A stretch of DNA of 64,000 nt from Paenibacillus sp. J5C2022. GTDB taxonomy: Bacteria > Bacillota > Bacilli > Paenibacillales > Paenibacillaceae. The position numbers and the translations under genes are program-made. Under the pieces are notes generated by a model. The model saw nothing but the letters and a program-made list of their open reading frames with translations. It was not told the DNA's origin and searched no databases. The first letter of the stretch is position 1, and each line of letters opens with the position of its first letter. Where the stretch lies: the NCBI RefSeq assembly GCF_025567625.1, contig NZ_JAOQJC010000003.1, forward strand, positions 1-64,000, in the 5' to 3' direction. Below, piece after piece: positions 45,344-53,989 of the stretch.

Positions 45344-46012
45344 CTATTGTATGGAAAACGAAGCCGCCGCTTCCTCGCTGTCGCGATAGCCGATACGAAC
45401 CGCCTTAGCTGTAATCTTGATGCTAACCAGCGCATACGAAGCAATTCCCCGCTGAATGAGGGGTCTTCAACCAAGTTGTTGACTTCGAAAGGGTCGTTTA
45501 CACAATCGTACAGCTCTTCAGGAGGCCGTTGATTTGACATGAACAGCTTTTGATGCTCGCTTAATTGGCCGGTTAAATGAAGTCTCCAGAGCTCCTGCCA
45601 CATTGGATATGCGAAAATACATAGTTAAATACAGCAAAAAAGGGGCTTCCCTCTTCCCTGTTCCTCCAATGCGCTTCGCTTCCGTTTTCATCCCATGCCG
45701 TAAAAGGGGACTCGAACTGATAGTCCTGATAGTCCGTCTTCCAGGTATTAGTACAATAATAGTCATTGGCCCTCATCGTTTCGGGAATTGTCGAGTTCCG
45801 ATCAATGTCGGATACATGCCTGTCACGACAGCCGATCTGCTGGGCGCGCATACGCCCGCTACAGCGTAAGCATTGCGGTATAGCGTGCCTTCGTTAGCAA
45901 GTCTGTCGATGTTGGGCGTTCGTGCCAATGGATCTCCATAGCATCCCATTCTCGGACTCGTGTCCTCCAGCGTAATCCACAAAATATTGGGTCTTTCTAA
46001 ACGATGACTCAT
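45344..46012 (-). pseudogene. Sulfatase pseudogene (frameshifts and central deletion)
   Basis: The start is the ATG at 46012 behind AGGAGTG. The N-terminus is a good sulfatase (RPNILWITLEDTSPRMGCYGD) with the formylglycine motif CAPSR. The frame is then lost after MYPTLIGTRQFPKR. Sulfatase sequence resumes in a second frame (IPETMRANDYYCTNTWKTDY, AWDENGSEAHWRNR, SPFFAVFNY), breaks off near 45620, and continues in a third frame with C-terminal sequence (MWQELWRLHLTG, RPPEELYDCVNDPFEVNNL). Most of the central catalytic region is missing, and the product cannot be functional. Its operator-containing promoter is intact. Confidence 0.88.
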
Positions 46013-46066
46013 TTCCGCAAACACTCCTGCCGAGATGATGAATCTCATTTACCAAATGTTATCAAA

Positions 46067-46096
46067 GGATTACTAATAGTAAACACTCAAAGTATA
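46067..46096 (-). promoter_or_regulatory. Promoter/operator of the sulfatase pseudogene
   Basis: Sequence GGATTACTAATAGTAAACA (46067-46085) aligns with the 45164 operator and contains the perfect palindrome TTACTA-A-TAGTAA. The minus-strand -10 TATACT (46096-46091) again lies 5 bp away. Confidence 0.7.
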
Positions 46097-46169
46097 CCTA
46101 TTATTTGTTAGCCTATTGTCATGATCAAGTAAATGAATCGTAAAGAAGCCTCATGATTGAACGTCTTTT

Positions 46170-46183
46170 AGTAAGCGCTTTCA
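46170..46183. promoter_or_regulatory. Possible CcpA (cre) site
   Basis: AGTAAGCGCTTTCA matches the catabolite-response consensus TGNAANCGNTNNCA except at the first base. It lies about 75 bp upstream of the -10 of the pseudogene promoter. It would link this region to carbon catabolite control, but one site with a mismatch is weak evidence. Confidence 0.35.
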
Positions 46184-46258
46184 ATTTGGTTTATTCCGAG
46201 TCTCTACGCTCTCCAGTTACCAGTTGCCGCTAATTCGGTTATTTATCATTTTATGAGG

Positions 46259-46290
46259 GTAAGAATAACACCTGACGGTGTTATTCTTAC
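46259..46290. terminator. Perfect hairpin after the TetR gene
   Basis: 14-bp arms GTAAGAATAACACC and the exact complement with a TGAC loop, 12 bp after the TetR stop codon. Without a T tract on either side it may act as a bidirectional terminator or a protein site. Confidence 0.65.
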
Positions 46291-46301
46291 TTCATTGAGC
46301 A

Positions 46302-46943
46302 TCACGCTTTCACGTACGTCAGTACCATGGCGACCATATGCTCGAGGATGGCGGAGGGCTCGACTCCCTGGTCCTGCTTAAGCAGCTGCCCCCTCAGAAT
46401 CATCCGCTGCAAGGTGGCAATAACGATGTTGCTTAACGTATAAGTCAGCTCGTTGAGATCGATATCGCTTCGAATCGAGCCGTCATCCACTCCTTGCTGA
46501 AGCAGTGCGAAGAACGGGTGAGGGCCTCCTTTCAAGAAGGAACGGTATCGCTGCTCAAGCTCGGCAGTGGGATAATTGTCCCGGTAGTAAGCGTCGAATA
46601 TGGCGATGAAGCGGATCGCGTTGGGATTTTGTTCGGAATGGCTGACCATATGCTCCAGCAGGCTTCGCAGTTTCTCCAAGCCGCTTCCGCCTTTGGCAGC
46701 AACCCGATAGATGCCTTCCATCCACGTTCGCAACACGTTCATCTGCACTTCGAATATGATTTCTTCATATGAACGAAAATACTTGTAAAGCGTCACCTTG
46801 CTAATTCCGCAATGCTCCACTATATCTTTAAGCGTAACAGCGGATAATCCCCGTTCCAGCAGCAAGTCCTGCGCGCTCGAAATAATATCTTCGCGCCGCT
46901 GGCTGCGATGCTGCTCCAGTTGTTCTTTCCATTTGGCGTTCAC
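46302..46943 (-). CDS. TetR/AcrR-family repressor
   Basis: 213 aa from a GTG behind GGGAGG. The N-terminal helix-turn-helix is clear (REDIISSAQDLLLERGLSAVTLKDIVEHCGISKVTLYKYFRSYEEII), followed by an all-helical ligand domain (about 65-213) with no recognisable specificity. It lies in the middle of the three units that share the TGTTTAC-type operator (45164, 46067, 49474) and is the best candidate for the repressor binding them. A degenerate related sequence may lie in its own upstream region (about 46990-47012). The inducer is probably a sugar or glycan fragment imported by the second ABC system. Confidence 0.88.
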   Translation of the reverse strand: MNAKWKEQLEQHRSQRREDIISSAQDLLLERGLSAVTLKDIVEHCGISKVTLYKYFRSYEEIIFEVQMNVLRTWMEGIYRVAAKGGSGLEKLRSLLEHMVSHSEQNPNAIRFIAIFDAYYRDNYPTAELEQRYRSFLKGGPHPFFALLQQGVDDGSIRSDIDLNELTYTLSNIVIATLQRMILRGQLLKQDQGVEPSAILEHMVAMVLTYVKA

Positions 46944-47086
46944 GTAAAAAGCCTCCCTACGTCTCTAGGAGTATTTCCGCCATTTTAGCATGTTAATCAA
47001 TGATATACCAACAAAGCATATATTAATAAATTGTAAAAAGAACAGCCGTTACCGCGCGGGACGACGATGACGCTGTCTATTTGAAT

Positions 47087-48859
47087 TTAGTTTACTCTTC
47101 CTGCCATTTTCATGAGCTGGCTTAAAAATCTTTTCTTCTCTGCCGGAAAAGTTTGCTCGACGAAGTTCAAGAAAATATCATGACTTATATGACTGATGTC
47201 TTTGGCAGTGACATAACGTTCGAAGCCTTTTTGCAGCTGGGATCGTGCCGATTCCGGCGTCATTCGAAGGAGCATTCGCCACTGATTTTGCGCTTCGCGT
47301 GTCCATACCTTATCCTGCAGTAAATCAACCTTGCCGTTATCCAATTCCAACTTTTTCTGAAGCATTAAGCTTGCCTCGTCCATCCGTCCGTCTTGCGGGA
47401 TACCGAGTCTGTCGAATTGCTCGCAAGGCGCATCGTTCGCAGTCATCAGCTCTGCCAGAATGCGAATAAACCGCAACTCGATCGTCGCATCTTGAAGCTC
47501 GTATTGCTGATAAGGATCCTTCTTCAGATCAAATAGCTTCGTTCCAAATTGATATGGGTTGAACCATGGTGATTCTACCGGTATTTTCATTGCCATGCAA
47601 TCTTTTGTGAATGTAAACGGCTCACGCAATTGTATATTTCTCAATTCCGCAGGAGTGAACATATTTTTCATATGAGAGGGCATTAAGGTGTACTCATTCA
47701 GCGGATTGTTATCGGGATGTACAGGCGCTCTCATATAAACATACCTTCCGTCGGTGCAATTCACATGTCCGCCGTGAATACCGAAGAGAGCAGCTTCACG
47801 AACCGGTTTATCGGTGTCAATCGTTTCACGGAGAGGACGGCCAGTCATATCGCCCGGAACCTGCAAATCGAAGAAGTCCAGAAGGGTTGGAGCCATATCG
47901 ATCATCTGAACCAGGCTATCTCGGCGTTCGGCTTTTTTTCCGCATCTCGGGTCCCATATAAAGAGAGGCGTATGAGCAATCTCGTTGTACCAAGGCATGA
48001 TGTTTTTCGCCCAATAATCGCGTTCGCCCATCAGGAACCCATGATCAGTATTGACAATCAGCATCGTGTCTTCCCACATATCGTGCTCGTCCATCAAGTC
48101 GAGTACTTTGCCTAAATAAGCGTCGCACATACTGAGAAGAGCGGCGTACTCAAAGCATAGATGAGCGATTTCCTCAGGCGTTTCGTTTACAACCCCGTAG
48201 GCCGGCCAATCGAATGATTTTTCGTCGAAATTATGAGGATACAGATCCCTATAATTCTGTGGGGCATAGAACGGTTCATGCGGATCAAATGTTTCGATCT
48301 GAAGAAACCAGCTATCTTCTCTAACGTTAGTGCGTATAAATTCCAGGCCTTTCGTAAAGGTGCGGGCTTGCGGAAACTGTTCTTCGCGATCCCTCCGAAT
48401 ATATTCCCGATTGACTTGATCTTGACGAAACACATCTTTCTTGTACTCTACCTTAGATTTCATCACAGGATCCTTGACATGCCCTTTCCACGGATCGCCT
48501 TCTTGCCCGCGAATCAATTCGTATGTGTTGTAACGATTATGGTAGTTGGCTCCGCCGTCTTCCCAATAATGATGATGATCAGTGACCAAATGTGTATAAA
48601 TCCCTTGCTTCTTCAGGAGCTCCGGCATAGAATCATCGAACGGCTCCAACGGACCCCAACTGCGATGAAGAAAGTTATAGCGTCCCGTGTGCAGTTCTCT
48701 GCGGGCAGGCATGCAAGGCATGCTGCCCACATAACTGTTATCGAAAGTGATTGTGCGTTCGGCGAGTCTTGCGAAATTGGGGGCATGAACCCAGTCCCCT
48801 CCATACGGCGGCAAAAAATGACGGGTTAACGTATCAAACATGATCATAATCGCTCGCAA
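47087..48859 (-). CDS. Type I sulfatase
   Basis: 590 aa from a TTG at 48859, 6 nt after GGGAGGGA; with this start the protein opens MRAIMIMFDTLTRHFLPPYG, as relatives do. The metal-binding start (FDTL), the formylglycine motif SMPCMPARRELHTGR with C49, P51 and R53, TDHHHYWEDGG, and the C-terminal metal motif NTDHGFLMGERDYW are all intact. A formylglycine-generating or anSME enzyme is needed and is not in this window. It removes sulfate from a glycan or other ester. No signal peptide. It lies just behind the remnant of a binding-protein gene and probably uses that gene's operator-containing promoter. Confidence 0.9.
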   Translation of the reverse strand: MRAIMIMFDTLTRHFLPPYGGDWVHAPNFARLAERTITFDNSYVGSMPCMPARRELHTGRYNFLHRSWGPLEPFDDSMPELLKKQGIYTHLVTDHHHYWEDGGANYHNRYNTYELIRGQEGDPWKGHVKDPVMKSKVEYKKDVFRQDQVNREYIRRDREEQFPQARTFTKGLEFIRTNVREDSWFLQIETFDPHEPFYAPQNYRDLYPHNFDEKSFDWPAYGVVNETPEEIAHLCFEYAALLSMCDAYLGKVLDLMDEHDMWEDTMLIVNTDHGFLMGERDYWAKNIMPWYNEIAHTPLFIWDPRCGKKAERRDSLVQMIDMAPTLLDFFDLQVPGDMTGRPLRETIDTDKPVREAALFGIHGGHVNCTDGRYVYMRAPVHPDNNPLNEYTLMPSHMKNMFTPAELRNIQLREPFTFTKDCMAMKIPVESPWFNPYQFGTKLFDLKKDPYQQYELQDATIELRFIRILAELMTANDAPCEQFDRLGIPQDGRMDEASLMLQKKLELDNGKVDLLQDKVWTREAQNQWRMLLRMTPESARSQLQKGFERYVTAKDISHISHDIFLNFVEQTFPAEKKRFLSQLMKMAGRVN

Positions 48860-48892
48860 AACATATCCCTCCCAAAGGTAGGCGGACGCCAA

Positions 48893-49393
48893 GTTTTTAC
48901 AGTCGGTATCGCGCAGCTCTCCCCATTAATTTTAGCGTCAGCCTGTTGGAAAGGCTCCAGAGCTTCCTTTAATGCCAGATCCGTATTTTTCTATGAGCTC
49001 ATCCAATGGATGTAACTGCCCTTTGGCCACATGAGTGGCGTAATTAAACCCGGTTGACGTAATCATCAGTTCAATCTTCTCGTTGCCTGCAAGCATCAGG
49101 TTCGTTTGTTGCTGCCACGCGCTAATGCTGATCGGAGTCAAATTGACGGACGCATTGATCTTCTCCTTCAAAATGTTGTTCATTTCAACCTGTACGGTTT
49201 GCATGTCTTTCTGGTCGTTCCCGTAGAATGCCATCGTCACTGCGTAAGGCGGCAACTCTTTGCCGCTACTCGTCGAGGATAAAGCAGAGTCGGATGCTTC
49301 ACCCTCTTTTTTCACACCGCAGCCTGAGATCAGTATACTTGACGCTAGTACAACCATGATCCCTGACTTCATCCACTTTTTTTTCTTGGTCAT
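48893..49393 (-). pseudogene. Truncated and frameshifted sugar-binding lipoprotein gene
   Basis: The first ~140 codons encode a lipoprotein signal (ILISGC) and a domain closely matching the binding protein at 41661-43175: AFYGNDQKDMQTVQVEM, SAWQQQTNLMLAGNEKIEL, AKGQLHPLDELIEKYGSG. A one-base shift near 48966-48972 then causes a stop at 48938. In the other frame the homology continues as EALEPFQQADAKINGES and CAIPTVK to about 48895. There the remaining two thirds of the gene is absent and the sulfatase ribosome site follows. A deletion has therefore fused the 5' end of this gene to the sulfatase. Confidence 0.88.
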
Positions 49394-49461
49394 TCTTGGA
49401 ACCCTCCTCCCGCAATACTTGTTTAATTGGCAACAACATAAGCGTTCCTAATCATTAATAC

Positions 49462-49504
49462 ATGGTTAATATCTATTAACCATCAATAAACACCTCTAAA
49501 TATA
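49462..49504 (-). promoter_or_regulatory. Promoter/operator of the truncated binding-protein gene and sulfatase
   Basis: TATTAACCATCAATAAACA (49474-49492) aligns with the other two operators; the minus-strand -10 TATATT (49504-49499) lies 6 bp away. An overlapping perfect palindrome, ATGGTTAATA and TATTAACCAT separated by TC (49462-49483), adds a third half-site. Confidence 0.7.
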
Positions 49505-49580
49505 GGACCTTTTTGTTTACTCCATATCAAATATAAGTAATGAATTTGTAAATCGATGTCATCAGTTCTAAAGAAGGAAT

Positions 49581-49609
49581 AAAAAAAACGACCTCTCCCG
49601 GTCGTTTTT
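49581..49609. terminator. Bidirectional terminator
   Basis: A-rich tract, then ACGACC, a TCTCCC loop, and GGTCGT followed by TTTTT. The symmetry gives a T tract on both strands. Confidence 0.85.
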
Positions 49610-49630
49610 CAGACATTCTAACAGATTGCA

Positions 49631-49780
49631 TTATTGCCATACTCCATGAATGATGCCAAGCGCAATAAAGGAAATGATATGTTCCCCTGCCGCGATCGCA
49701 TATACTTTTCTCGACATAAGGTCGAAAACAGCATTTTTCAACAATACTAACGCAATGATTACCGCAACGATTAGCCCCAT
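49631..49780 (-). pseudogene. Possible C-terminal remnant of a membrane protein (49 aa)
   Basis: ATG at 49780 to TAA at 49631: two hydrophobic stretches (LIVAVIIALVLL and HIISFIALGIIHGVW) separated by KNAVFDLMSRKVYAIAAGE. It precedes a terminator. It could be a tiny membrane protein, but its abrupt start next to another gene fragment suggests a remnant. Confidence 0.4.
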
Positions 49781-49820
49781 CAAGAGCCCTGCAACTATCC
49801 GCTTGCATCAACAGCCTGAA

Positions 49821-49904
49821 TCAACACCGCATAAGAAACGAGCTTAGAAAAGCCACTTTCTCGCGCGGACGCTTAATGATGATTTCGGTTAGAACGTCTA
49901 CCAT
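49821..49904 (-). pseudogene. N-terminal fragment of an SRPBCC-family gene
   Basis: GAGGAG and an ATG at 49904 start MVDVLTEIIIKRPREKVA, which looks like the first strand and helix of polyketide-cyclase/START-like (SRPBCC) proteins. The frame then runs into unrelated residues and a TGA after 27 codons. The rest of the expected ~140-residue protein is absent. From 49905 to 50015 I see no gene. Confidence 0.5.
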
Positions 49905-50015
49905 CAGATATCTCCTCACTCATTTTATTGTGGGTTATCAGGAAATATCTAGGCTGTCGCAGTGCCTACAGTTACCTTACCCCTTGCTAGGATATATCAT
50001 GTCTGATCAATATGC

Positions 50016-50045
50016 AAAAAAATCCCGGCCATCATTGACCGGGAA
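50016..50045 (-). terminator. Terminator of the fucosidase operon
   Basis: On the minus strand TTTCCCGGTC pairs with GGCCGGGA (one wobble) and is followed by TTTTTTT. It lies 15 bp after the GH29 stop codon. Confidence 0.85.
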
Positions 50046-50059
50046 ATCATTCGTACCGC

Positions 50060-51523
50060 TTATATGATTCGCAATGCGAATGCCCCATCCGCATTATGAT
50101 CGGAAGGGAGCCGGATCGCCAGTCCGTCCGAGCTTCGCGACCATTCCAGCTTGCCGGAATAGCCGAGCAGCTCCACCGACTCGATCCCCGCCGGATGAAG
50201 ACGGAGCGTATCGGATAGCGAGCGGATCAGCACTTGCCCGTCATCCGGCACTGCCATGACAACGGCATACAACCGATCGTCCCTGACCGTGAAGCGAATG
50301 TCGCGCGAGGTGAACGGCTGCCGCTTCGTGTCGCTGAACGAGCCGCTGCCGATCTCCGTCGGCCCTTCGCCGAATACCTTCCACGGCCGCGTGCTGAATA
50401 TCGCTTCGCCGTATAGGGACAGCCAGCGTCCGATTCGACGCAGCATGTCCTGCTCCTCCTCCGGAATCGTGCCGTCCGCGCGGGGACCGATGTTGAGCAG
50501 CAGCGCGCCGTTCTTGCTGACGATATCGACCAGATCGCCAATGATGCTGTCCGCCGACTTATATTTGTGATTGGCAATATGGCTCCATGAGTTTTCCGAG
50601 ACGGACGTGTCCGTCTGCCAGAACGGTCGGCGAATATCCGCCAGCTGCCCGCGCTCGATATCGAATACCGCCGTTCCTTCCGGGAACGCATCGTCCTTGT
50701 AGTTGATAGCGACACCGCGCTTCCAATCCAGCCCCTTATTGTAATAATAAGCGGCCAGCCGCTGCAGATAAGGCTTGAACGCGGGCTGGCTAATCCACCA
50801 GTCGAACCATAGCACCTGCGGCTCGTACCGCTCGACCAGATCGCACGTCCTGGCCAGCCAGTCCTCCAGGAACGGTTCGTTCGGCTGCTGCTCCGGCCTC
50901 CACCCATCTGGATCGCATGGCTGCGCCGGCCCGTACAGTCCGGCATAGCGGGGATCTCGCACATCGGATTGAAATTCGGCTCCTCCATTGAAGAACCACC
51001 AGTTCTCCGCCCGATGACTGGAGACGCCGAATACGAGATGCTGCCGGCTGGCGGCATCCGCCAATTCGCGGATAATGTCGCGCTTCGGTCCCATCCGCAC
51101 CGCGTTCCACTCCGTGAACGGGCAGTCGTACATCGGGAACCCGTCGTGATGCTCCGCCACAGGCACGACGAACTTCGCGCCCGACTCCTTCACGAGCGCC
51201 ATCCATTCGTCGGCATTGAACTTGTCGGCAGTAAAGTGCGGGATGAAGTCCTTATAGCCGAACTTGTCCTGCGCGCCGTACGTCGCCACATGATGGTCAT
51301 AGCATGGTGAGCCTTTCGTATACATTTGTCTCGCATACCATTCGCTGCCGAAGGCAGGCACGGCATACACGCCCCAATGAATGAAGATGCCGAACTTCGC
51401 ATCCTCGTACCATTGCGGTATGCTATACCCTAGCAGCGATTCCCATTCGGTCTTGAATCGTCCCTCATGTATGACGTTCTCTACTTGCCTCAACTTGCGG
51501 GCAATTGCATTTCGATTGCTCAT
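50060..51523 (-). CDS. GH29 alpha-L-fucosidase
   Basis: 487 aa. The family barrel is clear: WYEDAKFGIFIHWGVYAVPAFGSEWY (~38-63), EHHDGFPMYDCPFTEWN (~124-140) and the nucleophile in VLWFDWW (D241). The general acid is not fixed by sequence in this family. A C-terminal beta-sandwich (~370-487) completes it. It releases alpha-linked L-fucose with retention; whether it prefers alpha-1,2 or alpha-1,3/4 linkages cannot be told. No signal peptide. It is the last gene of the operon fuconolactonase, GH95, GH35, GH29, which ends at a terminator 15 bp downstream. Confidence 0.9.
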   Translation of the reverse strand: MSNRNAIARKLRQVENVIHEGRFKTEWESLLGYSIPQWYEDAKFGIFIHWGVYAVPAFGSEWYARQMYTKGSPCYDHHVATYGAQDKFGYKDFIPHFTADKFNADEWMALVKESGAKFVVPVAEHHDGFPMYDCPFTEWNAVRMGPKRDIIRELADAASRQHLVFGVSSHRAENWWFFNGGAEFQSDVRDPRYAGLYGPAQPCDPDGWRPEQQPNEPFLEDWLARTCDLVERYEPQVLWFDWWISQPAFKPYLQRLAAYYYNKGLDWKRGVAINYKDDAFPEGTAVFDIERGQLADIRRPFWQTDTSVSENSWSHIANHKYKSADSIIGDLVDIVSKNGALLLNIGPRADGTIPEEEQDMLRRIGRWLSLYGEAIFSTRPWKVFGEGPTEIGSGSFSDTKRQPFTSRDIRFTVRDDRLYAVVMAVPDDGQVLIRSLSDTLRLHPAGIESVELLGYSGKLEWSRSSDGLAIRLPSDHNADGAFALRII

Positions 51524-51568
51524 ACGTATCGATCCTGCCTTTCGATATGCCTATACTGTCTTATCCTG

Positions 51569-53935
51569 TCAGGCTTCGCTTCTAATCGCCAATATGAACT
51601 CCGCCTCCGCCTTGATGCTGCGCACTTCCGCCATTCTGTCGGCAGACGGGCGGCTCTCCAAGTAGATGGCCCGTTCCTTCAGCAGCGGCGAGATTTTCAG
51701 AATTATCGGTCCTAGCTCCAGTTCTTCGCGGTAGCGCTTGAGCCCGATCCGCCAAGGAACGCCATCATAGAAGCGGTCCGCCACACAGCGTCCGCCAATA
51801 TACAGCTGCGCCACATCCCCGACATAGTCGATCGTCAACGCAATATCCTGCGCGCCGTCGTGCAAGGCGGACACATCCACGATTATTTCCCATTCCGGCG
51901 ACTGCCCTTCCTGACCCTTCTCCTCGAACAAATAAGGGAACAGTTCGTCGTTCAATTCGCTATTGCGGACCGCTCTGTACACCGCCTTGACGGCGTGCCT
52001 TCCCGGTTGGGGCCGATACGTCCGGAACGCCGACTCCTCTTCGGCAGGAAGCGGTACGCTGCCACAAGTTAAAGACCGCTCCACCGGCGGGTAGATCGAG
52101 AATGCGGCAAGTTCGGGATCTTGGCCGAAAATCCGCAATTCCTCCCCGTCGGGACTGAACAGGATACCCGATTCGCACAGCACAAGCCGTTCCTGTCCGA
52201 ACGCCAAGCCGCGCCACGCATGCCGCGATTGGCGCTCGGTCAGCGTCAGCAGCTTGATCGCCTTCCCGTCCTCCGCTTGCAAGGTGAACATGCTCGCGAT
52301 GCCGGGATGGAGAGCACTGACCGTCATGACTTGCCCTTCTCGCCGAACAGTAGCCTTATTCGCTTCAATAAGCTTCACCGTACCGCTATCGAATACATAT
52401 CGGGGCCTCACGCCTCCCGCTTCGAAGAACACGAATACCGTCTCATGCTCGCCTCTTAGGACGCACAGCGGCTGAGCCGTTGCATATTTCAGCAGGACGC
52501 CTTCCATATTCAGATTGAAGGGCCAGAAGAAATAAGCGCCGTCCTTCAGCTCGCAGCCGTCTCCTTCCGGTACAATCAGACGCTCTTCCGGCAGATGCAG
52601 TTCGACCCCGGCGCCGTCCTTCACCCCCATCTCCGTCAGCCTTTGATAATTGTTGAAGAACACGTATCCTGCACCGTCCTTCGCCCTGGCCGCCACGCGA
52701 AGCGTCTCCGTATCACTTAACGAGGATGGCCGATGGCCCGGAAATACTGTATTCATAGGTGCCAGGCTGGAACCGTAGTCCTGAATGAACAAGTGCAGCC
52801 GCTTCAAGAGGCGGTAAGAGTCGCGCAGGAAGCCGTATTCTCCGATCGGAGCCTGGAAGTCATAGCTGTGCACGGGGAGCTGATTGCCGTGTGCGCTGGA
52901 TTCCTGCATCGTCGTCAGCTCTCCGGCGGGATGGGTGCCGCCATGATACATGTAGTAGCCTAGTAGATTGCAGCCGTTCGCGATGCGCACCGTCGCCATC
53001 GCTCCGATGTCGTCAGCAGTGATAACGGGACGCCGGTGGTACGTATGCTGCACGCCGCTCCCAAGCTCGCAGGTGCCGTTCGGATAGCGGTCGATATGCG
53101 CCAGATCGCCGGCGATCCCCTCCACCGCTTGCAGCATGTCGCTGCCGATTCCGGGGTCGTTGCGCACGGCATGGAAGAAGTAGTGCGGTCCCGGAGCCAG
53201 CTTCTCCGTATGCCTCTCCCAAGGATGGTCGGGATATCCCCCGAACAGAGGAAGCACTTCGTCCTTCGGAATGGCTGCTCCGCCCGGTCCCCCCCAGCCT
53301 GTTACGGTATACAGCGGCGCTCTCATCCCCTCCTCCAGAGCAATCTCCTTCAGCCGCTGCAGATGCGCTGCGTTATCTGTCAGCTCGTTATCGAACTGCA
53401 GGCCGATGAGGGGGCCGCCATCCTGAAAGGCCAGCCCTTGCAGCTGGGCCGCTATCTCCGCATACAGCCTTCTGACATAGACCAGATAGTCCTCGTCATT
53501 CGTGCGCGGCGCGCATCTTCCATGCAGCCAGTCGGGGAATCCCCCGTTGCGGCATTCACCGTGCGCCCAAGGGCCAATTCGGACGACGGTCTCCAGTCCT
53601 AGCTTCCCGCACAGCATAACGAACCGGCGCAGGTCACGATCGCCGTCCCACCGGAAGCGGCCCTCCTTCTCTTCATGATGAATCCAGAAGACGTACGTGG
53701 CGACGACTCCGATGCCGCCGGCCTTCATCTTCAACAGCTCTTCCTCCCAATATTGCGACGGATACCGGGAGAAGTGAAATTCGCCCATAACGGGCAGCCA
53801 AGGCTTTCCGTTACGAATGAGACAATGGCTATTTACATTGATTTCTTCACCGGACGGGCTTACGCCGCCCATTCTCAGGTGGCCACTAAGCCACTCTGTC
53901 CCCGCAGGGTTATCCAGCGTTATTACTGTTCGCAT
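51569..53935 (-). CDS. GH35 beta-galactosidase
   Basis: 788 aa with GGGAGTGAG upstream of the ATG. The barrel shows LPVMGEFHFSRYP, WEEELLKMKAGGIGVVATYVFW, RIGPWAHGECRNGGFPDWL and the acid/base region GGPLIGLQFDNEL, where QIENE is usual, so the first Glu of the pair is Asp. The C-terminal half has beta-sandwich domains. It removes terminal beta-galactose. It is third in the operon, 54 bp after GH95. Together with the two fucosidases it would process fucosylated beta-galactosides. No signal peptide. Confidence 0.82.
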   Translation of the reverse strand: MRTVITLDNPAGTEWLSGHLRMGGVSPSGEEINVNSHCLIRNGKPWLPVMGEFHFSRYPSQYWEEELLKMKAGGIGVVATYVFWIHHEEKEGRFRWDGDRDLRRFVMLCGKLGLETVVRIGPWAHGECRNGGFPDWLHGRCAPRTNDEDYLVYVRRLYAEIAAQLQGLAFQDGGPLIGLQFDNELTDNAAHLQRLKEIALEEGMRAPLYTVTGWGGPGGAAIPKDEVLPLFGGYPDHPWERHTEKLAPGPHYFFHAVRNDPGIGSDMLQAVEGIAGDLAHIDRYPNGTCELGSGVQHTYHRRPVITADDIGAMATVRIANGCNLLGYYMYHGGTHPAGELTTMQESSAHGNQLPVHSYDFQAPIGEYGFLRDSYRLLKRLHLFIQDYGSSLAPMNTVFPGHRPSSLSDTETLRVAARAKDGAGYVFFNNYQRLTEMGVKDGAGVELHLPEERLIVPEGDGCELKDGAYFFWPFNLNMEGVLLKYATAQPLCVLRGEHETVFVFFEAGGVRPRYVFDSGTVKLIEANKATVRREGQVMTVSALHPGIASMFTLQAEDGKAIKLLTLTERQSRHAWRGLAFGQERLVLCESGILFSPDGEELRIFGQDPELAAFSIYPPVERSLTCGSVPLPAEEESAFRTYRPQPGRHAVKAVYRAVRNSELNDELFPYLFEEKGQEGQSPEWEIIVDVSALHDGAQDIALTIDYVGDVAQLYIGGRCVADRFYDGVPWRIGLKRYREELELGPIILKISPLLKERAIYLESRPSADRMAEVRSIKAEAEFILAIRSEA

Positions 53936-53989
53936 GTTCTCTCACTCCCTGTAGCGCATGGCGACACCGATTCGTCTCGCCGGCTTCAC

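Noticed and set aside
46990..47012. Autoregulatory copy of the TetR operator before the TetR gene at 46302
   Set aside because: Only a few bases match the 19-bp operator and the symmetry is poor, so I mention it only as a possibility in that gene's entry.
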